From Anaeromassilibacillus sp. An172 (GTDB lineage: Bacteria > Bacillota > Clostridia > Oscillospirales > Acutalibacteraceae): a stretch of 64,000 nt of DNA. A model generated the notes under the pieces. It had not been told where the DNA came from. It did not search any database and worked only from the letters and a program-made list of their open reading frames with translations. Within the stretch, counting starts at the first letter, position 1; each line of letters begins with the position of its first letter. The translations under genes were made by a program, and so were the position numbers. The DNA lies in NCBI RefSeq assembly GCF_002160515.1, contig NZ_NFKS01000008.1, forward strand, positions 1-64,000. Direction: 5' to 3'. Positions 27,863 to 37,126 of the stretch are shown piece after piece.

Positions 27863-28010
27863 TATAAAAGGGAGTAGCTGCACAATGTGTTTGCGGTGCG
27901 ACATGCCCGATGTTTTCCTTTAAAAAGGTTAATGTCCGTATCGTAATTGAAAGCAAGACTTTTATTGTATAATTTCAGTTATGCAATAAAAGCCTTGCTT
28001 TTTATTGTGT
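27863..28010 (+). ncRNA. yybP-ykoY (manganese-sensing) riboswitch with terminator platform
   Basis: The leader opens with AAAAGGGAGTAGC, close to the conserved GGGGAGUAGC of the yybP-ykoY aptamer, and contains the GCGACA and CCGAUG/AUGUCC segments expected of its second helix stack. It ends in a long hairpin, GCAAGACTTTTATTG pairing with CAATAAAAGCCTTGC with one mismatch, followed by TTTTTATT. This is a good expression platform. The class senses Mn2+ and usually controls metal exporters, which fits the CaCA antiporter gene that follows. A covariance-model search is needed to confirm it. Confidence 0.72.
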
Positions 28011-28034
28011 GCAAAAAAGAAAGGTGAAGCAGAA

Positions 28035-29009
28035 ATGATGTTAGTATGGAACATTTTGCTTTTGGTTGCAGGATTTGTTCTGCTTATCAAAGGCGCAGAT
28101 TTCTTTGTTGTGGGCGCATCAAGAATTGCCCAAAGATTCGGAATACCGGAAATTGTAATAGGACTTACAATCGTGGCATTCGGAACAAGTGCACCGGAGG
28201 CGGCAATAAGTATCAGCGCCGCAGTTCAGGGCAACACGGGAATAGCAATAGGAAATATTTTAGGCAGTAACATTTTAAATATATGAATTATTTTAGGAAT
28301 TACCGCCTGTATAGCAAATTTGCCGGTAGCAAAAACCACGGCAAAATATGAAATGCCCTTTGTAATTTTTGTTTCCGTAGTGCTTTTGGTTTTGGCTGTA
28401 ACAGCAGGAGAGCTGAACACATTTGCAGGAATTATTCTTTGGGTTTTATTTATAGCCTTCTTTGTTTACCTTATAGTTATTTCCAAAAAGGGCGGAAATA
28501 AGGAAATTTCCGACGCCGACGAAAGGGAGATAAAAGAGGTAAGAAAAAAAGGCGGAGCAAAGGCTGTTTTAATTGCAATAGTTATGACCTTGGGAGGACT
28601 TGCCGCAGTTGTAATAGGAAGCAACCTGGCAATAGACGGAGCGACCTACATTGCAAAATTCTTCGGAATGAGCGACCGACTTATTGGACTTACAATAGTT
28701 GCCTTGGGTACATCACTGCCGGAGCTTGTAACCTCTATAACCGCCGCGAGAAAGGGCAACACCGATATTGCAATAGGAAATATTGTTGGAAGTAATATTT
28801 TCAATATTCTTTTTGTGCTGGGAACCACCGCACTTATCGCCCCTGTTCCATTTGAAAGCAAATTTATAGTGGACGGTGTTGTGTGCATAGCTTCCGCCGT
28901 TATGCTTTTCCTCTTTGTTCTCAACAAGGACAGAAAGCTGAAAAGAAGCGGAGGCATAGTGATGCTCTTATCCTACTCCGCATATTTTGTATATCTCCTT
29001 GTTTCATAA
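28035..29009 (+). pseudogene. Na+/Ca2+ antiporter (CaCA family), interrupted by an in-frame TGA
   Basis: The reading frame encodes a 324-codon YrbG-like antiporter with two inverted alpha repeats: GLTIVAFGTSAPE and AIGNILGSNILNI in the first half, GLTIVALGTSLPE and AIGNIVGSNIFNI in the second. A TGA at 28284-28286 (codon 84) interrupts the first repeat. Aligning the repeats places this stop exactly where the second repeat has leucine, so a single base change TTA to TGA explains it. The frame is open before and after it, and nothing else is decayed, so the lesion is recent, a sequencing error, or read through. The riboswitch and an AAGGTG ribosome site upstream are intact. Confidence 0.85.
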
Positions 29010-29046
29010 AAAAATTACGCCATGCATTTTTGCATGGCGTTTTCTT
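29007..29046. terminator. Bidirectional terminator between the antiporter and ogg
   Basis: ACGCCATGCA and TGCATGGCGT pair over TTTT. An A-run before and a T-run after make it work for both convergent genes. Confidence 0.88.
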
Positions 29047-29892
29047 TTAGTTTTTTTCCGTCAAAAGGTCGGGATGCATACGGCTGTAGTGGAAAATGTA
29101 CTGCTGGGCAATTCCGGCATATTCTCCGAAATCCTCAGGGGTCAATTCCGGGAACAAAACCTTCATTGCACGTTTCATCCACACATCAAGAGGAAAGCTT
29201 TCCACCCTGTGCATACCGAAAAGCAATGTGCAGTCTGCAACCTTTACCCCAACTCCCACGATTTTCATAAGCTCTTTTCTGGCTTCCTCATAGGGCAATG
29301 TTCTGCATTTTTCTAAGTCAACTTCTCCGGAAGCCACTTTTCTTGCTCCGTCTATAAGGTATCTGTTTCTAAAGCCTGCACGCAGCGGAGCTAAGTCCTC
29401 TTCGCAAAGACTTGAAAGCTTTTCAATGGTTGGAAAGGCGTAATCCGTGTCGTTTATCTTTTCGCCGAAATTTTCACAGAGCCTTTGAACTATTCCCTTT
29501 ATTCTTTTTATGTTGTTGTTTTGTGAGATTATAAATGTGCAGAGTGCCTCAAAGGGTTCCTGTCTTAAAATTCTTATTCCCGGAGCATAGGAGGCTGCCT
29601 CTTTTAATATCGGGTGTATTTGGCTTATGTCGTCTCTGATTTTTCCGTAGTCCAGTGTTAAATCAAAGTAGTTTTCCCAGATGTTTTTAAAATCTTCCAG
29701 TGTGCAGTTGTCGATTTTTAAAATATCGCCGTTTAAGCTTACGTCAACCGCCTTGTTAAAAGCCACGCCGTGAAAGCTTCCGTCCTCACGCTCAACCCAG
29801 CGAAAGCTCTGTCCGCAGTCCAGCGTTTCACGCAGGTCTAAATCCCTTACGCCGTTTATAAGAACACTGTTCCCCTGCTGTGTTATTTCCAT
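29047..29892 (-). CDS. ogg: 8-oxoguanine DNA glycosylase (OGG1 type, HhH-GPD)
   Basis: This 281-residue base-excision repair enzyme removes oxidised guanine. It has the OGG N-terminal domain with CGQSFRW, the SQNNNIKRI motif typical of OGG1 proteins, and a helix-hairpin-helix GVGVKVADC with the catalytic Lys217, followed by Asp236 in PLDVWM. The ATG start is eight bases after AAAGGGTG; a GTG three codons earlier overlaps the ribosome site. Oxidative DNA repair in an anaerobe is not unusual. Confidence 0.9.
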   Translation of the reverse strand: MEITQQGNSVLINGVRDLDLRETLDCGQSFRWVEREDGSFHGVAFNKAVDVSLNGDILKIDNCTLEDFKNIWENYFDLTLDYGKIRDDISQIHPILKEAASYAPGIRILRQEPFEALCTFIISQNNNIKRIKGIVQRLCENFGEKINDTDYAFPTIEKLSSLCEEDLAPLRAGFRNRYLIDGARKVASGEVDLEKCRTLPYEEARKELMKIVGVGVKVADCTLLFGMHRVESFPLDVWMKRAMKVLFPELTPEDFGEYAGIAQQYIFHYSRMHPDLLTEKN

Positions 29893-29944
29893 TTTTTTCA
29901 CCCTTTTTCGACTTTATGTTTCTAATATTATATATAAGATTTAT

Positions 29945-30398
29945 TGAATAATTGTTCTGTAAAAGAAAAATAAAGAAATGGAAATTATCCAATCCAGCGC
30001 CGTAGCGATGTTGTGTTACCTGATGCACATGATAGTGCGCCTCTACGGTGCATAGTTCTTTAAAAGAAAAACAAAAACAGCTATGGTCATTTCAGAACCA
30101 TAGCTGTAAAAGTAATATTCAATTAAAATCAAACAAGCCGAGAGCGAGCCATTCTAAAGACTTAGGAAAAGGTCTCGCCCGACCTGTGTAGGCGTTAAAA
30201 TACAATATAAACCCTTGCAGGTCGGAAATAAAATAAATCTAACCGAGAGTGAGCCATTCCAAAGATTAAAGAAAACGTCTCGCCCGCCTTGAAACGATGT
30301 TTATTTCCAAATTAAACCTTTACAAGGCGGAAATAAAAGACTCGCCCGCCTTGAAACGACGTTTATTTCTAAGCTAAACCCTTGCAAGGCGGAATTAA
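29945..30398 (-). repeat. Intergenic hairpin repeat cluster 7 (three A modules, B, C, E)
   Basis: It is oriented with the minus-strand Na/Pi gene and shows the clearest module order. From the gene outward on the minus strand: A with CCGCCTTG/CAAGGCGG (30346-30353 with 30385-30392), A of the same type (30284-30291 with 30323-30330) plus B, then A with CCGACCTG (30179-30186 with 30218-30225) plus B, then C with a paired variant, ACAGCTATGGT/ACCATAGCTGT (about 30080-30110), a CTTTTAAAGAAC spacer, and E (CGCCGTAG...CTACGG, about 30000-30050). Confidence 0.9.
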
Positions 30399-30401
30399 AA
30401 A

Positions 30402-32150
30402 TCACATTTTGAGGTATTTTTGACGGTAGCTTTCGTATTTCTGACGGTAGTTGTCGCCGTTCTTTCTTACATCGTGGGAATAGATGTGAGTTTCAAGACG
30501 GTCGTCGGCAACTTCAATCATGTATGCAGCTACGTTTGCACAAAGGTCGCTTACACGCTCAATGCTTGAAAGCAGGTCTGAGAAGATGAAGCCAAGCTCT
30601 ATTGTGCATTCGCCGTTTTGCAGACGCTTGATGTGATGCTTCTTCATCTTTGCCTTGATGTCGTCGATTGTCTGCTCCAAAGGCTCGATGTCCTGAGCAA
30701 GGATAAGGTCACGCTTGTTGAGAGCGATAACTGTTGTGGAAAGGATTTCCTTTGTTGCTGCGATGAGATGTTCAAGCTCTTCCTGTGCTTCAGGTGAGAA
30801 AGAAACCTTTTTGTCGTGAAGCTCCTTGGCAACCTTGAGAACGGAAACAGCGTGGTCGCTGATTCTTTCCAAGTCTCCGATACTGTGAAGCATACCGGCA
30901 ACAATGTTGCTGTCATCGCCGGAAAGGCTCTTTGCGCTGAGCTTTACAAGATAAGTTCCCAGAATATCCTCGTACTGGTCAACTTTCTTTTCACCGTTTA
31001 AAATATCGGTTTCTTTCTGGGGGTCAAAATTCTTTATGCAGGAAAAAGCCTTAAACATTATATTTTTTGAAATTTCAGCCATTTCAGCTGTAAGTCTCAT
31101 GCTGCGCTCTGTAGCGATAGCAGGTGTGTTGAGAAATCTTTCGTCGAGGAAAGGAGCGTCGCCTGTAGGCTTGTCCTCTTTGATTGTAAGTGTTGCCAGC
31201 TTAACAAGAAACTTGTTAAACGGCAGGAGAATTGCGGTTGCAATAACGTTGAATGAGGTGTGAACAATAGCTATGCCGGTTCTTGTGATAGTGCCGTTTA
31301 CGAAATCAAAACTAAACAGAGCGTTTAATCCATAGAACAGCAGGGAAATTGCCACAACGCCAACTATGTTGAAATAAAGATGGATAAATGCCGCACGCTT
31401 TGCATTTTTCTTTGCTCCGATACAGGAGATAAGAGCGGTGGCACAGGTACCTATGTTCTGTCCGAGGATAATCGGGAAAGCACCGCCGAAGGAGATAGCT
31501 CCTGTTGCAGACAAAGCCTGCAAAATACCGACAGATGCGGAAGAACTCTGGATAATAGCTGTCAAAACAGCGCCGGCAAGGATACCGAGGATTGGGTTTC
31601 CTGCGAACATAAGGAACATCTGGCTGAACCAAGGAGCGTTTGCCAAAGGCTTAACAGCTGCGCTCATTGTTTCCATACCTGCCATAAGGATTGCAAATCC
31701 GATTACGATGCTGCAAATGTCCTTTGTCTTTTGTTTCTTTGAAAACATTGTGATTGCAATAGCGATAAATGCAAACAAAGGAGCAAAAGTACTTGGTTTA
31801 AGCATTTGCATCAAAAGACCGTCGCCTTCAATGCCGGTAAGGCTCAGAAGCCAAGCGGTTACGGTTGTACCGATGTTGGCACCCATAATAACGCCCACAG
31901 CCTGACCGAGCTTCATAATACCTGAGTTAACGAAGCCAACGACCATTACCGTGGTGGCTGAGGAACTCTGAATAACAGCTGTAACTGCTGCACCAAGCAG
32001 AACTCCTCTGAAAACGCCGGCGGTAAGCTTTTCAAGTGTTTTTTCAAGCTTTCCGCCGCCGACCCTTTCAAGACCTTCGCCCATTATGTTCATTCCGAAA
32101 AGGAAGAAAGCAAGGCCTCCCAAAAGGGCAATGATTGATAAGATATCCAT
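30402..32150 (-). CDS. Na/Pi cotransporter family protein with PhoU-like domain
   Basis: The 582-residue protein has two Na/Pi cotransporter repeats, each with a QSSS motif (QSSSATTVMVVGFVNSG and QSSSASVGILQAL). A cytoplasmic PhoU-like helical domain occupies about residues 340-560. Members are proposed phosphate transporters. The chosen ATG (MDILSIIALLGG) follows AAAGGATGG by six bases. It is single. Its stop is met directly by repeat cluster 7. Confidence 0.9.
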   Translation of the reverse strand: MDILSIIALLGGLAFFLFGMNIMGEGLERVGGGKLEKTLEKLTAGVFRGVLLGAAVTAVIQSSSATTVMVVGFVNSGIMKLGQAVGVIMGANIGTTVTAWLLSLTGIEGDGLLMQMLKPSTFAPLFAFIAIAITMFSKKQKTKDICSIVIGFAILMAGMETMSAAVKPLANAPWFSQMFLMFAGNPILGILAGAVLTAIIQSSSASVGILQALSATGAISFGGAFPIILGQNIGTCATALISCIGAKKNAKRAAFIHLYFNIVGVVAISLLFYGLNALFSFDFVNGTITRTGIAIVHTSFNVIATAILLPFNKFLVKLATLTIKEDKPTGDAPFLDERFLNTPAIATERSMRLTAEMAEISKNIMFKAFSCIKNFDPQKETDILNGEKKVDQYEDILGTYLVKLSAKSLSGDDSNIVAGMLHSIGDLERISDHAVSVLKVAKELHDKKVSFSPEAQEELEHLIAATKEILSTTVIALNKRDLILAQDIEPLEQTIDDIKAKMKKHHIKRLQNGECTIELGFIFSDLLSSIERVSDLCANVAAYMIEVADDRLETHIYSHDVRKNGDNYRQKYESYRQKYLKM

Positions 32151-32378
32151 TTCTACCATCCTTTTATACTTTTTTGGTGTTGAAATCATTTTCTATTATG
32201 AGGTTAGCAAGTAAAAAGAATGTTATCTGTTTGTAAAAAATGTGTAAAGTTTGTGAAATAAAATACACATAAGGGTATTTTTGTTTGTTATTTTTCCGAC
32301 ATAGAATTTTGATAAATACAATATATATAGCGTTTTTTGCCGAAAGCTGTAAAATACCGAATAATTCATAAAGGTTTG

Positions 32379-32407
32379 TTGACATTCTTTCATTTTGGTA
32401 ATATCAT
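32379..32407 (+). promoter_or_regulatory. Promoter of the FHA-RodA / PBP operon
   Basis: TTGACA (32379-32384), 17 bases, TATCAT (32402-32407), about 110 bases before the TTG start. The rest of the divergent gap 32151-32515 is AT-rich with no repeats of the A family. Confidence 0.75.
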
Positions 32408-32515
32408 ATAAGGTGCAGAAGTGACTGAAAAATAAGTTTATTTCCGTATGTAAATAGTGCATTTAAAAGAAGAGATTTTTAAATTAAAAAAGCTTTGGCA
32501 GGAAAGGGTGATTTT

Positions 32516-34189
32516 TTGGATCTGCAAATAGTTATGGACGCTTCGGTGGTAGCGCTGAGAATTCTTTTGCCCATCTATGCTATGGTTATAGTGTACCAGT
32601 GTTACAAATCTATGCGTCACCACAGAAGAGCGGAAAAACCTCTGCTCACTTTGGAGGATGTATTTACAGGACAAAAATATCCGGTGGTATTCTGGGAAAA
32701 CTCCATCGGCAGAAGCAAAAGAAGCGATATATGTATTCAAAACGAAACCGTTTCCCGAGATCACAGCGTTCTGCTTAGAAGAGAGGACGGCTGGTTTATT
32801 ACCGATACTAAGTCAAAAGCCGGAACCTATGTAAACGGAAAAAAGACACGTGGCAGAGTAAAGGTTATGATTGACGATGAAATATCGGTGGGAAGCACTA
32901 CTCTTGCAGTGAGAAGAGGCAGCGAATATTCCGAAGAGATAAAACCTTCATGGTATTTTTCAAAAGCTAAGACAAAACCGTCAATAAAACAGTATAAGCT
33001 TATGATACTTATAACGGTATTCCATCTGCTTATGGCTTTGGCGGCTTGCTTTTCTAATGAAATACAGGATTTCAGACCGCTTGTTGTGTGGGGATTTCTT
33101 ACAGCTCTCGGCTGGACATTTTTCTTTGTTTCAACGGTAATCCTTAAAAGGGTTAACTTTGAGCTGGAGGCTCTGGGATTTTTCCTTACGGGTCTTGGTA
33201 TAATGCTGTTAGTCCGGCAGGTAGAACGGCAGGCATACACGCAGATGATAACTGCGGCAATGGGTATGGTGCTGTTCATGTTCCTTATAAAGTTTATAGA
33301 GAATCCGGACAGAGTTAAAAAGTACAGAACTATCATTATGATAGGCGCAGTTGCATTTTTGGCAATAAACCTTGTGTTCGGTAAAATCCAGCACGGCGCA
33401 GCAAACTGGATTTCAATCGGCTCATTTACCATTCAGCCTTCTGAATTTGTAAAAATTGCATTTATATTTGTGGGCGCTGCAACACTTGACCAGCTGCAGA
33501 CCAGTAAAAACCTTTTGGAGTACATCATATTTTCTGCGGTGTGCGTAGGTGCGCTGGCTATTATGGGCGACTTTGGTACAGGACTTATATTCTTCGTTAC
33601 CTTCCTTTTCATAGCCTTCATGCGTTCCGGCGACTTTAAAACAATTATCCTTGCAGTTACTGCGGCGGTTTTTGCCGGAGCGATGGTACTCAAGTTTAAG
33701 CCTTACATTGCGGACAGATTTGTTTCATGGGGTCATGTTTGGGAATATGCCCAGACAAACGCATATCAGCAGGCAAGAGTTCTTACATATACTGCCTCCG
33801 GCGGACTTTTCGGTGTTGGCGTGGGCAATGGATGTTTGAAATATGTATTTGCTTCTGAAAACGACCTTGTGTTCGGACTTGTGGCAGAGGAAATGGGAAT
33901 AATTGTGGCGGTTATCTGCGCCATTGCAATAGGCGGTCTTGTTCTCTATTCAAGAGCAATAACCACCAGAAGCAGAAGTACATTCTATTCTATATCCGCA
34001 TGCTGTGCGGCAGGACTTCTGCTTTTCCAGATGGCTTTGAATATTTTCGGAGCTACAGATATTCTTCCTCTTACCGGTGTTACATTGCCGTTTATAAGCT
34101 TGGGAGGTTCAAGTATGATTTCTTGTTGGGGTCTTTTGGCGTTTATAAAAGCGGCGGACGAACGAACTTACGCCATGCGCCGCAAATAA
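32516..34189 (+). CDS. FHA domain fused to FtsW/RodA/SpoVE-type glycosyltransferase
   Basis: The 557-residue protein joins three parts: one N-terminal membrane helix (about 8-25), an FHA phosphopeptide-binding domain (about 50-130, with SIGRSKRSD, SRDHSVLL and AGTYVNGKK), and a SEDS polymerase with about ten helices (from about 155), including WISIGSFTIQPSEFVKIAFI and GVTLPFISLGGSSM. SEDS proteins polymerise peptidoglycan glycan strands and work with a class B PBP, which is the next gene. The start is a TTG seven bases after GGAAAGGG. The FHA part suggests control by Ser/Thr phosphorylation, as in actinobacterial cell-wall operons, but here both parts are in one chain. Confidence 0.88.
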   Translation: MDLQIVMDASVVALRILLPIYAMVIVYQCYKSMRHHRRAEKPLLTLEDVFTGQKYPVVFWENSIGRSKRSDICIQNETVSRDHSVLLRREDGWFITDTKSKAGTYVNGKKTRGRVKVMIDDEISVGSTTLAVRRGSEYSEEIKPSWYFSKAKTKPSIKQYKLMILITVFHLLMALAACFSNEIQDFRPLVVWGFLTALGWTFFFVSTVILKRVNFELEALGFFLTGLGIMLLVRQVERQAYTQMITAAMGMVLFMFLIKFIENPDRVKKYRTIIMIGAVAFLAINLVFGKIQHGAANWISIGSFTIQPSEFVKIAFIFVGAATLDQLQTSKNLLEYIIFSAVCVGALAIMGDFGTGLIFFVTFLFIAFMRSGDFKTIILAVTAAVFAGAMVLKFKPYIADRFVSWGHVWEYAQTNAYQQARVLTYTASGGLFGVGVGNGCLKYVFASENDLVFGLVAEEMGIIVAVICAIAIGGLVLYSRAITTRSRSTFYSISACCAAGLLLFQMALNIFGATDILPLTGVTLPFISLGGSSMISCWGLLAFIKAADERTYAMRRK

Positions 34190-34201
34190 AGGAGGTATTC
34201 C

Positions 34202-35596
34202 ATGAAAAGAACTTGGACAAGAAGTATTTTGGTGTATATAGTTGCCCTTGCGTTTTTTGCAGGACTTGCAACCTTCTGTGCAAGACTTGTTCTGAACAAC
34301 GAAGCATGGGTACAGCAGCCATATAACGGCCATACCGCAGGAAGCGGCGGACTTGCTATGGCCGGTAAAATTTACGACAGAAACGGAACCGTCCTTGCCT
34401 ATACCGAGGACGGCGAGAGAAAATATCACGACGACTATTTGACAAGATGTTCTTTGCTTCATGTGGTGGGCGACAACAGCCTTAACATTTCAACGGCTAT
34501 TCAGAGCCTTTACAGAACCCAGCTTACAGGCTTTAACTATATCTGGGGTCTTGGAATGCCTGAGTCCTTGAAACAGGGAAACGATATAAACCTTACCATT
34601 GACGCAGACATAAACAGAGCGGCTCAGGAAGCTATGGGCGACCAGGAGGGCGCAGTGGTTGTTTACAACTACAAAACCGGCGAGCTTCTCTGCTCCGTAA
34701 GCAATAAAACCTATGACCCGGCTGACCCTCCTGAGATTACCGAGGAAAACGAGGAAGAATACGACGGCGTATATCTTGACCACGCAATCTCCTCAGAATA
34801 TACTCCGGGTTCTGTATTTAAGCTTGTTACAACGGCTGCCGCTTTGGAGTATATAGACGATATCAAGGAACAGACCTTCCACTGCTCAGGAAGCGTGGAA
34901 ATTTTGGGAAACGATGTAAACTGTCACTCCGTTCATGGTGACATATCCTTTGAAGAGGCTCTTTCCCAGTCCTGTAACGTGGCATTTGCAGAAATCACAC
35001 TTCAGGTCGGTGCAGAGCATATGCAGGAGGTTGCCGAGAAAATGGGATTTAACTCCAATTTCTTAATAAGCGACGTTCCTACAGCGGTTTCACACTATGA
35101 CGTAACAGAAGCCGACGACAACCAGCTTGCATGGTCAGGTATCGGACAGTATACAGACCTTGCAAACCCAATGCAGATGGCTATTATCTGCGGAGCTATT
35201 GCAAACGGCGGACAGCCTGTAATCCCTTATCTTGTTGAGGAGTCCTCCTCAATATTCGACCAGCTGGGACTTTCCTCCGGCGGAGGAGAACTTGGCGACA
35301 GAATGATGCCCGAGGAAGTTGCAAAAGAGCTTGGCTCTATGATGCGATATACTGTAGAAACCCACTACGGCGACAGCACCTTTGCTGGACTTCCGGCCTG
35401 TGCAAAGTCAGGTACTGCGGAGGTTGGCGAGGGCGAACCAAACGCATGGATTGTGGGATATATCGACAGCGAGGAGTATCCGCTGGCTTTTGCGGTTGTT
35501 GTTGAACACGGCGGCTGGGGACTCAGCACCACAAGCCCGATAATCGACGCAACACTTGAAGCGGCAATCCTTTCCCTTGACGCAGACGCTCAGTAA
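34202..35596 (+). CDS. Class B penicillin-binding protein (peptidoglycan transpeptidase)
   Basis: The 464-residue protein has an N-terminal membrane anchor (about 8-28) and a transpeptidase domain with the three catalytic motifs: SVFK (Ser204, Lys207), SCN (Ser257-Asn259) and KSG (402-404). It is short for a class B PBP and resembles the PbpA type, with a small dimerisation region only. The ATG follows AAAGGAGG, 12 bases after the FHA-RodA stop. The pair forms a SEDS-bPBP synthase for cell elongation, division or sporulation; which of these is not clear. Confidence 0.92.
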   Translation: MKRTWTRSILVYIVALAFFAGLATFCARLVLNNEAWVQQPYNGHTAGSGGLAMAGKIYDRNGTVLAYTEDGERKYHDDYLTRCSLLHVVGDNSLNISTAIQSLYRTQLTGFNYIWGLGMPESLKQGNDINLTIDADINRAAQEAMGDQEGAVVVYNYKTGELLCSVSNKTYDPADPPEITEENEEEYDGVYLDHAISSEYTPGSVFKLVTTAAALEYIDDIKEQTFHCSGSVEILGNDVNCHSVHGDISFEEALSQSCNVAFAEITLQVGAEHMQEVAEKMGFNSNFLISDVPTAVSHYDVTEADDNQLAWSGIGQYTDLANPMQMAIICGAIANGGQPVIPYLVEESSSIFDQLGLSSGGGELGDRMMPEEVAKELGSMMRYTVETHYGDSTFAGLPACAKSGTAEVGEGEPNAWIVGYIDSEEYPLAFAVVVEHGGWGLSTTSPIIDATLEAAILSLDADAQ

Positions 35597-35610
35597 TTTG
35601 ATTTTTATAA

Positions 35611-35639
35611 ACCTCACCGTAAATGCGGTGGGGTTTTTC
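35611..35639 (+). terminator. Terminator of the FHA-RodA / PBP operon
   Basis: ACCTCACCG pairs with CGGTGGGGT (one G-U) across TAAATG, then TTTTCTTTT. Confidence 0.85.
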
Positions 35640-35659
35640 TTTTATAGAACTATTTTATA

Positions 35660-35692
35660 AAAAATAAAATGCCGTAATGAATACGGCATTTT
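35660..35692 (-). terminator. Terminator of the fumarase operon
   Basis: AAAATGCCGTA and TACGGCATTTT form a perfect hairpin, with an A-rich stretch on the plus strand giving the minus-strand T-run. Confidence 0.85.
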
Positions 35693-35704
35693 AAATGAAA
35701 ATAT

Positions 35705-36262
35705 TTATTCTTCAGTAATACGGTATTTCGGCGGTTCGGATTCGTAGAGGTTGTTGCCTTTTGAATCTATTACAACTATGCAGGGGAAATCCTCTATAAC
35801 ATAGCGTCTAATGGCTTCCGTTCCCAAATCCTCATAGCAGAGAAGCTCCTCGCTTTTTATGCTCTTGGCGATTAGTGCGGCGGCGCCTCCTATGGCGGCA
35901 AAATAAACGCAGTGATTTCTCACAATGGCGTCGATTACCTCTTTGTTTCTTGCCCCCTTGCCTATCATGCCTTTCATTCCTCTGTCCAAAAGGGCAGGTG
36001 TGTACTTGTCCATTCTGTAGCTGGAGGTTGGGCCGGCAGGGCCTACCGCATAAGGTGGTTTTGCAGGAGCAGGGCCTACATAGTAGATAATCTCTCCCTT
36101 TATATCCACCGGAAGCTCTTTCCCCTCTTCCAAAAGCTCGAAAAGTCTTTTGTGGGCGGCGTCACGGCCTGTTATTATTGAACCGCTTAAAAGCACGCTG
36201 TCGCCGGCGTTAAGGTTTTCTATGTCCTCTTCCGTAATTGGAAGTGTAATTTTTTTTGTCAT
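35705..36262 (-). CDS. Fumarate hydratase, beta subunit (class I, C-terminal domain)
   Basis: This 185-residue protein is the C-terminal half of an iron-sulfur class I hydro-lyase. It has LLSGSIITGRDAAHKRL near the N-terminus and GPTSSYRMDKYTP and GKGARN in the middle. It partners the alpha subunit encoded 12 bases upstream on the same strand. Class I fumarases interconvert fumarate and malate; L(+)-tartrate dehydratase is an alternative for this family. The ATG follows AAGGAGGG. Confidence 0.88.
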   Translation of the reverse strand: MTKKITLPITEEDIENLNAGDSVLLSGSIITGRDAAHKRLFELLEEGKELPVDIKGEIIYYVGPAPAKPPYAVGPAGPTSSYRMDKYTPALLDRGMKGMIGKGARNKEVIDAIVRNHCVYFAAIGGAAALIAKSIKSEELLCYEDLGTEAIRRYVIEDFPCIVVIDSKGNNLYESEPPKYRITEE

Positions 36263-36274
36263 CTCAGACCCTCC

Positions 36275-37126
36275 TTAAATTTCCGCTTCTTTATGTCGGG
36301 CAGCGTGACAGCAGATATTGACTGCAACAGGCATACCGGCAATGTGTGTTGGGTAGGTTTCTATGTTTACTCCCAAAGCGGTGGTGTTTCCTCCAAGACC
36401 GGCAGGGCCAAAGCCCATGCGGTTGATTTTTTCAAGAAGCTCATCTTCCATCTGCGCATAGCGTGGGTCCGGGTTCTTTGTGTCGATTGGTCTGAAAGTG
36501 GCTTTTTTTGCAAGCTGGGCGGCTTTTTCAAAGGTTCCGCCTATGCCAACGCCCACAACTATAGGAGGACATGGGTTGGGTCCTGCTTTTTTAACTGTTT
36601 CAAGGATAAAGTCCTTTACTCCCTCTGCCCCGTATGAGGGTGTAAGCATTTTGATTGCGGACATGTTCTCGCTTCCGAAGCCCTTTCCGCCCACCAAAAA
36701 TTTGATTTTATCTCCGGGAACAATCTCTGTGTGGATAACCGCAGGTGTGTTGTCCTTTGTGTTTATTCTGTCGAACACCGGGTCTGTTACCACGCTTTTT
36801 CTAAGATAGCCCTCGTCGTAAGCCTCACGGACGCCCTGTTCTACAGCTTCCTTAAAGCTTCCGTCCTCGATTACTACCTTGTCACCGTATTCAACAAAAA
36901 GCACAGCCATTCCTGTGTCCTGACAAATTGGGATTTGCTCCTTAGCGGCTATTTCGTTGTTCTCCAAAAGCTGGCTCAAAACATTTTTGCCAACGGGGGA
37001 TTTTTCCTTTTCTCTGAAATCCTTCAAAGCCTTTGTTATGCTGTCGTCGATAAAATAGTTACAGTCCATGAAAAGCTGCTTGACTGTTTTTGTGACAGTA
37101 TCCGCCTTGATTTTTCTAATTTCCAT
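36275..37126 (-). CDS. Fumarate hydratase, alpha subunit (class I, Fe-S)
   Basis: The 283-residue subunit binds the oxygen-sensitive [4Fe-4S] cluster. Conserved parts are PICQDTGMAVLFVEYGD (with a cluster cysteine), GFGSENMSAIKML, and GFGPAGLGGNTTALGVNIE near the C-terminus; cysteines in PCPPI and NICCHAARH are probable ligands. It is the first gene of a two-gene operon with the beta subunit. A two-subunit form is usual in anaerobes. Confidence 0.9.
   Translation of the reverse strand: MEIRKIKADTVTKTVKQLFMDCNYFIDDSITKALKDFREKEKSPVGKNVLSQLLENNEIAAKEQIPICQDTGMAVLFVEYGDKVVIEDGSFKEAVEQGVREAYDEGYLRKSVVTDPVFDRINTKDNTPAVIHTEIVPGDKIKFLVGGKGFGSENMSAIKMLTPSYGAEGVKDFILETVKKAGPNPCPPIVVGVGIGGTFEKAAQLAKKATFRPIDTKNPDPRYAQMEDELLEKINRMGFGPAGLGGNTTALGVNIETYPTHIAGMPVAVNICCHAARHKEAEI

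Noticed and set aside
28284-28286. Selenocysteine codon in the antiporter gene
   Set aside because: The site aligns with a membrane-helix leucine in the internal repeat, the family has no selenoproteins that I know of, and there is no convincing SECIS hairpin right after the TGA.
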